A stretch of 6,568 nucleotides of DNA, taken from contig NZ_CALHIK010000101.1 of NCBI RefSeq assembly GCF_938030785.1, forward strand, positions 1-6,568, given 5' to 3'. Below are positions 1-5,437 of the stretch, one piece after another. Position numbers and translations under genes: made by a program. The stretch's first letter is position 1, and each line of letters starts with the position of its first letter. The notes beneath the pieces are model-generated. The model was not told where the DNA came from, searched no databases, and saw only the letters and a program-made list of their open reading frames with translations. Source of the stretch: an uncultured Campylobacter sp. (GTDB lineage Bacteria > Campylobacterota > Campylobacteria > Campylobacterales > Campylobacteraceae).

Positions 1-465
1 TACTGGTCTTCGCGCGCATTTACGCCGCTTGCCTGTAACCGCTGCGTCGATGTTTTCGCAAAGTGCGCCGACGCGGTGCTGATGGATGCGTGGCTAAGCC
101 CGCAGGTGAGGGATTTTCGCGGCAGTTCGCTCGTGATCACGCGCGACGAAAGGATCGACGAGCTATTTAAAAACGGCGGCGAGTTTTGCGAAAGTATCTC
201 GCCAGCGCTAGTGCAAAGCTCGCAGCAAAGCGTGGTGGATACGAAAAACGAAATTTTTTACGGCACGAAAAATCCGCTTAAAAAATACATTTACAAGCTA
301 AAATTTGAGATCCAAAACGAGAGCGCGAGGAGCTTTGACTGCGACGATTTTATCGCTGCGCGGGTTAGAAAGATACGCCGCGTCGCGCGGATTTTGGCAT
401 ATTTTGCTACGGCGAAATTTCTGCTAGGCAAGCTAGCGGGCAAGCTTAAAAGGAAAAATGGATGA
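1..465 (+). CDS. Coenzyme F420 hydrogenase/dehydrogenase beta-subunit-like protein, C-terminal part (5' end outside window)
   Basis: The frame is open from base 1 to the TGA at 463-465, giving 154 visible residues; the true start lies upstream. The ATG at 76 is internal, because the conserved cysteine region lies before it. Seen: a cysteine cluster at visible residues 12, 15 and 22 (ACNRC, then KCAD), followed by MDAWLSP and, further on, GSSLVITRDE. This order (Cys cluster, acidic-Ala-Trp motif, G-[ST]-SLV strand) is typical of the FrhB/FdhB C-terminal domain, a flavin/iron-sulfur fold. The C-terminal ~35 residues are basic with hydrophobic patches, possibly an amphipathic or membrane-touching tail. 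Known of the family: stand-alone members often sit beside polysaccharide pyruvyl transferase genes in surface-polysaccharide clusters, where their reaction is unknown. That is the arrangement here, with a 4-bp ATGA overlap into the next gene. Inferred role: a redox or accessory partner in glycan modification. Use of F420 itself is not implied. Confidence 0.8.
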   Translation, partial: YWSSRAFTPLACNRCVDVFAKCADAVLMDAWLSPQVRDFRGSSLVITRDERIDELFKNGGEFCESISPALVQSSQQSVVDTKNEIFYGTKNPLKKYIYKLKFEIQNESARSFDCDDFIAARVRKIRRVARILAYFATAKFLLGKLAGKLKRKNG

Positions 466-1721
466 AAGTTGCGATTTTTACGCTACCTTTGGTAAATAAT
501 TACGGCGGAATTTTACAGGCTTATGCGCTGCAGCGCGCGCTTGAGAGCTACGGCTTCGAAGCGCCCGTGGTAAATTTAAAGATCAGGCAAAGAGGCCTTT
601 TTTCGCGCGATTATTTAAAATTTTTGCTCGCGAAGCTGATCTATTTTAAAAAATACAAAAACGCCGAATTTAGCACGCTGCGCTACTACGCCGACACGCA
701 GCGATTTGTCGCGCAAAATATCGAAACGACCCGCGAAATTTACTCGTCCGCGGCGCTAAAGCGGCTATTTGAACAGGAGCAATTCGGCGCTTGCGTGCTC
801 GGAAGCGATCAAGTCTTTAATCCGCCGTATTTTGACGCGTTTGAAAACGACTTTTCGCTGGGCTTTGCGCCGCATGGTTGCATCAAAATCGCCTATGCAG
901 CGAGCTTCGGCGGCGAGAGCTTCAAAGGCGCGCGCGATTTAGAGCTTCATAAGGCGAATTTAGCTAAATTTAAAGCGATTAGCGTGCGCGAGCGCAATGG
1001 CACGGCGCTTTGCGAAAGCGTGTTTGGAATTTCGGGCGCCGCTTTCGTGCTCGATCCTACGCTTTTGGCGGGCAGAGAGGTTTTTGAAAAATTTATTTCG
1101 CCCGCGGCAAACGGCGTAAAACTGGGTGTTGTAGAGTTCGCGCAAAGCGACGCAGGCCGCACGGAAGCGGACGGCGTGCAAGATGCCGCAAAAACAGACG
1201 GCGCCGCGCAAAATTTAAACGGCACCGCAGCGGATATTGCGGATACGGCTTTTTCGGCGCAGGATACCGGCGAGAATGCTGTTTGTGCAGCAAACGCCGC
1301 ACAAAAAGGGCAAATTTTTGCCTACATTTTGGATCAAAACGAGAGCAAGAGCGAAATTTTAAAAAGCGTGAGCGAGCGCGAAGGGCTGGGCGTGCGCGAG
1401 GTGAACGACAAGGCAAATCGCGTAAGCATCGAGGAGTGGCTAAGCCTCATCGCGGGCGCGCAGCTCGTGATCACCGACTCCTTTCACGGATGCGCGTTTT
1501 CGATCTTGTTTAATAAGCCGTTTTTCGCGTTTATCAACGAAAACCGCGGCAGCTCACGCTTTTACTCGCTTTTTGAGAGCTTCGAGCTGCAAGATCGCGT
1601 CATAAAAAGCGCGAGCGACGTGAGCCTAAGCAAACAGGTCGATTGGGCGCGCGTGAATGAAATTTTATCGCGCAGGCGTGAGGCTTCGCGCGAGTTTTTG
1701 ATCAGCAATTTAAGGGCGTAA
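462..1721 (+). CDS. Polysaccharide pyruvyl transferase family protein with a low-complexity insertion
   Basis: The product is 419 aa. The start is ATG 462, overlapping the previous stop by 4 bp, with AGGA at 451-454 as ribosome binding site. Family hallmarks (PF04230 type, GT-B-like fold) appear in order: N-terminal NNYGGILQAYALQ (residues 12-24), CVLGSDQVFNP (111-121), YAASFG, SVRERNG (174-180), LDPT (197-200), IFAYILD just after the insertion, and ITDSFHG with the conserved His at residue 342. Known members transfer pyruvate from phosphoenolpyruvate to a sugar as a ketal, adding negative charge (CsaB, WcaK type), but many relatives are uncharacterised. Residues ~215-283 (bases ~1104-1310) are an Ala/Asp/Gly/Gln/Thr-rich stretch inserted before the IFAYILD strand; without it the length would be near the family norm. 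All core motifs remain in frame, so the gene looks functional. There is no signal peptide, so it is probably cytoplasmic, acting on a lipid-linked glycan. Pyruvyl transfer is inferred from family only. Confidence 0.85.
   Translation: MKVAIFTLPLVNNYGGILQAYALQRALESYGFEAPVVNLKIRQRGLFSRDYLKFLLAKLIYFKKYKNAEFSTLRYYADTQRFVAQNIETTREIYSSAALKRLFEQEQFGACVLGSDQVFNPPYFDAFENDFSLGFAPHGCIKIAYAASFGGESFKGARDLELHKANLAKFKAISVRERNGTALCESVFGISGAAFVLDPTLLAGREVFEKFISPAANGVKLGVVEFAQSDAGRTEADGVQDAAKTDGAAQNLNGTAADIADTAFSAQDTGENAVCAANAAQKGQIFAYILDQNESKSEILKSVSEREGLGVREVNDKANRVSIEEWLSLIAGAQLVITDSFHGCAFSILFNKPFFAFINENRGSSRFYSLFESFELQDRVIKSASDVSLSKQVDWARVNEILSRRREASREFLISNLRA
1104..1310 (+). other. Low-complexity in-frame insertion in the pyruvyl transferase gene
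   Basis: About 69 codons sit between the helix after LDPT (ending near EKFIS) and the core strand IFAYILD. The stretch is dominated by Ala, Asp, Gly, Thr, Gln and Asn and has almost no bulky hydrophobic residues. Weakly repeated blocks are visible, such as DAGRTEADGVQ followed by DAAKTDGAAQ. The bounds are approximate, judged from where family-like residues stop and resume. It is probably a disordered surface loop. Confidence 0.65.
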
Positions 1722-2798
1722 ATGAAGATAGCTTTAGTGATTTCATCTTTGGGTAAAGGCGGCGCCGAGCGCGTGCTAAGCGTGCTGGCGAATTATTTCT
1801 GCGAGCAGCACGACGTTTGCGTGATAAAATTTGACGCGGAAGAGCCGTTTTATAAAATTTCGCCCAAGGTGCGGGTTTTAAATTTGAACCTAGGCGTCGG
1901 CGAGCGGGGGATTTTGGGAAATTTTACGAAGCGATTTAATAAAATTTTCGCGCTTCGTAAAATTTTAAAGCAGCGCGAGTTTGACGTCGTGATCTCCTTT
2001 TTGGACAACACCAACGTGCTTACGCTCATCGCAAATTTAGGGCTTGAAAATAGGATCATCATCACCGAGCACACTAACCATCGCTTTTTAAAAAGTCCGA
2101 TGTGGCGGGCTCTGAAGCGGATTTTTTATCCGTTTGCCGATGGGCTTAGCGTGCTTAGCAAGTTCGATTTCGACCACTACACCTACGTGCAAAATCGCGC
2201 GATCATGCCAAATCCGATGTTTGAGATCTCTCATGCCAAGGATGAGCGCCCTGCCAAGGAAAATATTATCCTCGCAGCGGGCAGGCTCAACGCCTACAAG
2301 GGCTTTGATACTCTGATTAAGGCGCTTGCGCTTATGGATTTTAATCTTTTAAAAGAGTGGAAGGTCGTGATCGCAGGCGACGGGCCGGAGCAAAAAAGCC
2401 TTGAAAGCCTGGCTGCGAAACTGCGCGTAAACGTGCAATTTATCGGCTTCGTGCGCGATATCGAGAGCCTTTACGAGCGCGCCAAAATCGTAGTCGTCAC
2501 CAGCAGAGCCGAGGGCTTTTGCAATATCTTGATGGAGAGCCTATTTTTCGGCATCGCACGCATCTCTACAGACTGCATCGCAGGGCCGCGCGAGCTCATA
2601 AACGATGGCGTAGACGGGTTTTTGTGCCCTGTGGGCGATAGCGCGCAGATCGCTAAAAAGCTCGAAATTTTAATGAGCGACGAGAAGCTTCGAGACACTC
2701 TCGTGCAAAACGCAAACAAGCGCACGCAGGACTTTAGCATAGAAACGATCGGTAAAAAATGGACCGATTTTATAAATTTGAGCTTGGAGCAAAAATGA
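1722..2798 (+). CDS. PglH-like GT4 family glycosyltransferase (first copy)
   Basis: The product is 358 aa. The start at ATG 1722 directly follows the previous TAA, with AAGGG at 1712-1716 five bases upstream. It is a GT-B retaining glycosyltransferase. The N-terminal glycine loop is GKGGAERV (residues 11-18), the donor-side motif is AGRLNAYKG with R188 and K193, and the GT4 EX7E motif is E264/E272 (AEGFCNILMES). From memory of C. jejuni PglH, several stretches match well in order: IKF-acidic-FYK, RFNKIFALRKILK, ISFLDNTN, TEHTN, a W-R-(x)-L-(x)-R-(x)-(x)-YPF segment and LSVL. PglH adds GalNAc residues from UDP-GalNAc to the undecaprenyl-diphosphate-linked glycan at the inner membrane face. No transmembrane helix is seen, so membrane contact would be peripheral. 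A paralogue lies at 4156-5199. The N-terminal half here looks closer to PglH, while the C-terminal acceptor/donor region of the other copy looks equally close, so I do not assign the symbol. Donor and linkage are unknown. Confidence 0.85.
   Translation: MKIALVISSLGKGGAERVLSVLANYFCEQHDVCVIKFDAEEPFYKISPKVRVLNLNLGVGERGILGNFTKRFNKIFALRKILKQREFDVVISFLDNTNVLTLIANLGLENRIIITEHTNHRFLKSPMWRALKRIFYPFADGLSVLSKFDFDHYTYVQNRAIMPNPMFEISHAKDERPAKENIILAAGRLNAYKGFDTLIKALALMDFNLLKEWKVVIAGDGPEQKSLESLAAKLRVNVQFIGFVRDIESLYERAKIVVVTSRAEGFCNILMESLFFGIARISTDCIAGPRELINDGVDGFLCPVGDSAQIAKKLEILMSDEKLRDTLVQNANKRTQDFSIETIGKKWTDFINLSLEQK
2786..2789 (+). promoter_or_regulatory. Ribosome binding site deciding the GT2 start
   Basis: GGAG lies five bases before ATG 2795, which forms an ATGA overlap with the TGA of the preceding gene. 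A longer in-frame start at ATG 2759 would add 12 residues (MDRFYKFELGAK) that do not belong to the GT2 fold and would overlap the upstream gene by 40 bp. The 2795 start is therefore preferred. Confidence 0.7.
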
Positions 2799-4159
2799 GG
2801 CAAAACCCGCTAGTTTCGGTGATAATCCCCGTTTATAACGTGCAGGATTTTTTGCGCGAGTGCCTAAATTCCGTCGTGCATCAGAGCTACTCGAATTTGG
2901 AAATTTTACTGATCGATGACGGCTCAACCGACGCTAGCGGGGAGATCTGCGATGAGTATGCGCGCTCGGACGCCCGCGTGCGCGTTATCCATAAGTCAAA
3001 CGGCGGGCAGGCTAGCGCGCGAAACGCCGCGCTTGAGCTTGCGCGCGGCGAGTTTTTGACCTTCGTCGATAGCGACGACGTGGCGGATGTGGATCTCGTG
3101 CGGACGCTTTTAAATTTAATCAAAACATTCAATGTCAAGATCGCGATGTGCGGATACAAGGCGTTTGAAAGCTCGGCGCAGATTGCGGAGATCAGGGCGC
3201 ATGAGGCTAAATTTAAAGAAACGGGGAGTGAAATTTTATCGGGGAAGCAAAGCGCAGCGTCAGATGAGGCTAAATTTAGCGGCTCCGCGGAGGATAAAAT
3301 TAAATTTAATGTGCGCGACGCCGATAGCCCCGCAACCGCTGCAGCGCAAAACGGAGCTTTGCAAAGCGGCGTACAAACGTGCAACTCGCAAGACTGCGCT
3401 TCGCAAAATAGCGCACAAACCGGTAGCTTGCAAAACGGCGCGCGAGCTTGTGCGCCGCAGATAAAAGCGCAAAGCAAAGCCCAAAAGGGCGCGAGCCGCG
3501 AGCGGATTATAGAGCCGTGCGAGCTGTTTAGACAGAGCTGCCTACAAAATCCATATTTTAGCACCGGTCCCTGCCGTGCGCTGTTTGCGAGCGAAATTTT
3601 TAAAAGCCTGCGCTTTCCGCAGGGGCAGATCTACGAGGACGTGGCGATTTTTTTCGATATGTTTAATCACGGAGCTACCGCGTGCACGAGTGAGACGCTC
3701 TATTTTTACCGCATCCGCGCGGGCTCGACCGTTAATTCGTTCTCGCGCCGCCACCTGGCTGCGATCCCCGCAGTGCGCAGATTTACGGACTCCATTGTCT
3801 CTGCATATCCGCAGCTAAGGGAGGAGGCGAACTTCACGCGCTGCGAATCCGCGCTAAATACGGCGTTTATGGTGATAAGATCGCAAGCAACCGCGCCTGC
3901 TAGCGGCGCCGTAAATTCGAGCGCGAAAGAGGGCTCGGGCGAAATTTCAAGCAAGAAGGCGCCAAATAGCGACGAGGCGCTGGGCGGCGATGAAGCGGTC
4001 GCCGTCATTTCGCAGCTACACGGCTTTGTGCGTGAAAATTTAAATTTCAGATTTTTCATGCGCCATGCTAATAGGGTGCAAAAAATTTTAATGGTTTTGT
4101 TTTACGCAAACCCTGCTCTGTTGCGGTTTTTATATAAAATTTACAAGGCGTTTAGATGA
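2795..4159 (+). CDS. GT2 family glycosyltransferase with two large low-complexity insertions
   Basis: The product is 454 aa from ATG 2795. It is a GT-A inverting glycosyltransferase. The opening strand is VSVIIPVYN (residues 7-15), followed by IDDGSTD (40-46), SNGGQASARNAAL, FVDSDD with the metal-binding DXD at D92/D94, and the later RFPQGQIYED with the probable catalytic-base region E281-D282. Simple family members are ~300-340 aa. The excess comes from two insertions, residues ~135-234 and ~363-401, that leave all catalytic motifs in frame. The C-terminus (RVQKILMVLFYANPALLRFLYKIYKAFR region) is basic and hydrophobic and may touch the membrane. Position suggests a PglI-like role, adding a branch sugar to the lipid-linked N-glycan, because C. 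jejuni pglI lies between pglH and pglJ. The sequence, however, looks like a generic EpsJ/capsule-type GT2, not a clear PglI orthologue. It overlaps both neighbours by 4 bp. The sugar donor cannot be read from the sequence. Confidence 0.85.
   Translation: MRQNPLVSVIIPVYNVQDFLRECLNSVVHQSYSNLEILLIDDGSTDASGEICDEYARSDARVRVIHKSNGGQASARNAALELARGEFLTFVDSDDVADVDLVRTLLNLIKTFNVKIAMCGYKAFESSAQIAEIRAHEAKFKETGSEILSGKQSAASDEAKFSGSAEDKIKFNVRDADSPATAAAQNGALQSGVQTCNSQDCASQNSAQTGSLQNGARACAPQIKAQSKAQKGASRERIIEPCELFRQSCLQNPYFSTGPCRALFASEIFKSLRFPQGQIYEDVAIFFDMFNHGATACTSETLYFYRIRAGSTVNSFSRRHLAAIPAVRRFTDSIVSAYPQLREEANFTRCESALNTAFMVIRSQATAPASGAVNSSAKEGSGEISSKKAPNSDEALGGDEAVAVISQLHGFVRENLNFRFFMRHANRVQKILMVLFYANPALLRFLYKIYKAFR
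3201..3278 (+). repeat. Exact 15-nt direct repeat, 63 nt apart
   Basis: ATGAGGCTAAATTTA occurs at 3201-3215 and again at 3264-3278. The offset of 63 nt is a multiple of three, so both copies encode EAKF in the same frame. This suggests the insertion grew by in-frame duplication that has since diverged. Confidence 0.8.
3344..3469 (+). repeat. Degenerate 42-nt tandem repeat, three units, inside the GT2 gene
   Basis: The units are 3344-3385, 3386-3427 and 3428-3469, encoding AQNGALQSGVQTCN, SQDCASQNSAQTGS and LQNGARACAPQIKA (residues 184-225 of the 2795-start protein). Gln recurs at unit positions 2 and 11 in all three and at position 7 in the first two; position 5 is always Ala. The DNA shares the skeleton xxG-CAA-xAC-xGC at the start of each unit. 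Being a multiple of three, gain or loss of units would keep the frame. Confidence 0.7.
3881..3997 (+). other. Low-complexity insertion 2 in the GT2 gene
   Basis: About 39 codons (residues ~363-401) run from SQATAPASGAV to GGDEAVA. They are rich in Ser, Ala, Gly, Glu and Lys, and sit between the helical segment SALNTAFMVIRS and the helical segment ISQLHGFVREN. No clear repeat unit is visible. It is probably a flexible linker within the helical C-terminal region. Confidence 0.6.
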
Positions 4160-5199
4160 AAATTTTATTCGTCATCGCGGCTCTTAGAAACGGCGGCGCC
4201 GAGCGTGTGCTTCAGGTTTTGGCGAACCATTTTGCGCGCGCGAACGACGTTACGATCGCGGTTTTGGAAAATGATGAGGGCAGGTATAAATTTAGCGAAA
4301 AGATAAAATTTTTGCATCTGGATGTTTATAAAAACGGCGGCAGGTTCGATAAATACAGAATTTTGCGCGAGTGTTTCAAGCGCGAGCGCCCAAACGTCAT
4401 CATCAGCTTTATGGACTGGACGAACGTAGCGTGCGTGATCGCAAGCTTTGGGCTAGGCATCCCGCTCATCGCGACAGAGCACAACGCGCACGATTATCTG
4501 CCAAGCGGGCTTTTTAGCCGCGTGCGCGATCTGTGCTACAAAAAAGCGGATGCGCTTACGGTGCTTACGCGCTCGGACTTTGAGTACTATTCGCGATTTG
4601 TCAAAAACTGCTTCGTCGTGCATAACCCCTTTTTCGGCGAGATCTGCGATACTAAGGACGCCAAGCGAAACGTGATCTTAAGCGTCGGCAGGCTCGAGCC
4701 CGTCAAGGGGTATGAAATTTACTTTGACGCGCTAAGCGGGATCGATAAAGGCCTGCTTGCGAAGTGGGAAATTTTAATCGCAGGCGACGGCTCGCTGCGC
4801 GAAAGCTTGCGCGAGCTGGCGGCGCGGCTCGAGCTTGAAGTGCGATTTTTAGGGCACAAACAGGACGTGAACGAGCTGTATAAAGAAGCCAAAATTTTTG
4901 TGCTAAGCTCGCTTAGCGAGGGGCTTCCGAACGTGCTGATCGAGTCTGCATTTTACGGCTGTGCACGGCTCAGTAGCGACACGGCGGGCGCAAAAGAGCT
5001 CATAAAGGACGGCTTTAGCGGCGTTTTGTTTAAATGCGGCGATGCAAATGAACTTGCGAGCAAGCTTGAAAATTTAATGCGCGATGAGGCGCTGCAAAAG
5101 CGGCTGGTGCAAAATGCAAATGAGAATTTAGACGAGTTTTCGCAGGAGCGCATCGTTGAGCTCTGGCAGGGCTTGATCGATCGGTTTGCGCGCAAATAG
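4156..5199 (+). CDS. PglH-like GT4 family glycosyltransferase (second copy)
   Basis: The product is 347 aa. ATG 4156 overlaps the GT2 stop by 4 bp, with AAGG at 4145-4148 as ribosome binding site. It is a GT-B retaining glycosyltransferase with the N-terminal loop RNGGAERV (residues 11-18), SVGRLEPVKG with R179 and K184, and the EX7E pair E255/E263 (SEGLPNVLIES). It is an evident paralogue of the gene at 1722: both share MKI, GGAERVL-x-VLAN, VISF-x-D-x-TNV, TEH, the NP-[MF]-F turn, IAGDG and LVQNAN near the C-terminus. The EGLPNVLIES to GAKELIKDG region resembles PglH of C. jejuni more closely than the first copy does there. Expected substrate: a UDP-HexNAc or UDP-hexose donor and an undecaprenyl-diphosphate-linked acceptor at the cytoplasmic membrane face. 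Two such enzymes could divide the work of a single processive PglH or add different sugars. It is the last gene of the tightly packed group; no clear terminator follows it. Confidence 0.85.
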   Translation: MKILFVIAALRNGGAERVLQVLANHFARANDVTIAVLENDEGRYKFSEKIKFLHLDVYKNGGRFDKYRILRECFKRERPNVIISFMDWTNVACVIASFGLGIPLIATEHNAHDYLPSGLFSRVRDLCYKKADALTVLTRSDFEYYSRFVKNCFVVHNPFFGEICDTKDAKRNVILSVGRLEPVKGYEIYFDALSGIDKGLLAKWEILIAGDGSLRESLRELAARLELEVRFLGHKQDVNELYKEAKIFVLSSLSEGLPNVLIESAFYGCARLSSDTAGAKELIKDGFSGVLFKCGDANELASKLENLMRDEALQKRLVQNANENLDEFSQERIVELWQGLIDRFARK

Positions 5200-5324
5200 T
5201 AGAGTCGTTTATTACGTCGCCGCGGCGCGCAGGGATTAAATTTAAACTTCAGTGTGCTAAGATAGCGTTTTACGCCCAAGCGAAACAACGCGTTTAAATT
5301 TGCCGCATCGCGCGATGAAATTTA

Positions 5325-5350
5325 GCCGCTTAGAGCGGCGTAAAATACGC
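5325..5350 (+). repeat. Two overlapping inverted repeats (alternative hairpins)
   Basis: GCCGCT at 5325-5330 pairs with AGCGGC at 5334-5339 around a 3-nt loop (TAG). With one bulged base at 5340, four further A-T pairs can extend the stem. Immediately after, GCGTA at 5338-5342 can pair with TACGC at 5346-5350. The two stems share bases and so exclude each other. No U-tract follows, which argues against a standard terminator. Confidence 0.4.
5341..5346 (+). promoter_or_regulatory. Possible -10 element for pglJ
   Basis: TAAAAT matches the sigma-70 -10 consensus at five of six positions and lies 92 bases before the pglJ start. Campylobacter promoters usually lack a clear -35 box, so this rests on one short match in AT-rich sequence. 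It also falls within the hairpin pair. Confidence 0.25.
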
Positions 5351-5424
5351 TAAATTTAAACGGCGGGTATGGCGGCGCTCGCGTGAAAAACGGAAAGATT
5401 AAATTTAGAGCGCAACAGCAATTT

Positions 5425-5430
5425 AAAAGG
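5425..5430 (+). promoter_or_regulatory. Ribosome binding site of pglJ
   Basis: AAAAGG ends seven bases before ATG 5438. An ATG at 5434 lies closer but is in another frame, so 5438 is the start that gives the conserved N-terminus MKKLSVFIYS. Confidence 0.65.
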
Positions 5431-5437
5431 TAAATGG

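Larger units (their letters stand above)
3197..3496 (+). other. Long low-complexity insertion 1 in the GT2 gene
   Basis: About 100 codons (residues ~135-234) separate the family-like CGYKAFESSAQIAEI from the family-like EPCELFRQSCLQNPYF. The first third is Lys/Glu/Ser-rich with AKF and IKF words encoded by AAATTTA-type DNA. The rest is Gln/Ala/Asn/Ser/Cys-rich and repetitive. The bounds are approximate. It probably forms an exposed disordered loop between the donor-binding half and the acceptor/catalytic-base half of the enzyme. Confidence 0.7.
5200..5437 (+). other. Intergenic spacer before pglJ, with AAATTT-rich words and small hairpins
   Basis: This is the only sizeable non-coding stretch in the window. 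It holds six AAATTT/TTTAAA-type words: 5238-5246, 5293-5301, 5318-5324, 5352-5360, 5401-5407 and 5420-5427. It also has the 10-nt palindrome CGCCGCGGCG at 5218-5227 and short hairpins. No open frame of useful length with a start codon is present; the longest start-less open run, from just after the upstream stop, ends at about 5296. No T-run follows any GC-rich stem, so no intrinsic terminator is called. It breaks an otherwise gapless gene string. Confidence 0.6.

Noticed and set aside
76..465. ATG 76 as the start of the first gene
   Set aside because: The frame is open back to base 1 and encodes the family's cysteine cluster (codons 12-22), so this is an internal Met of a gene truncated by the window edge.
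1104..1310. The pyruvyl transferase insertion as a mobile element or intein
   Set aside because: No terminal repeats, target duplications or intein splicing residues are visible; it is low-complexity sequence only.
1093..1513. Minus- and plus-strand alternative frames over the pyruvyl transferase insertion
   Set aside because: They are Arg-rich shadow frames produced by GC-rich codons of the real gene, and they lack recognisable motifs.
2759..2794. N-terminal extension of the GT2 gene from ATG 2759
   Set aside because: The 12 added residues are outside the GT2 fold, and the ATG at 2795 has a GGAG and the same 4-bp ATGA overlap used by neighbouring genes.
2887..3564. Minus-strand open frame of 225 codons with many cysteines, looking like a Cys-repeat protein
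   Set aside because: It is antisense to the GT2 gene. Its cysteines arise from reading the GCxCAA-type insertion repeat backwards. It begins with GTG without a convincing ribosome binding site, and no other gene in the window is on that strand.
5218..5227. CGCCGCGGCG palindrome as a terminator for the upstream gene string
   Set aside because: There is no loop and no T-run after it; perfect short GC palindromes are expected in this composition.
5315..5350. Short frame ATG 5315 to TAA 5350 (12 codons) as a leader peptide
   Set aside because: It has no ribosome binding site, overlaps the hairpins and is too short to distinguish from chance in AAATTT-rich sequence.
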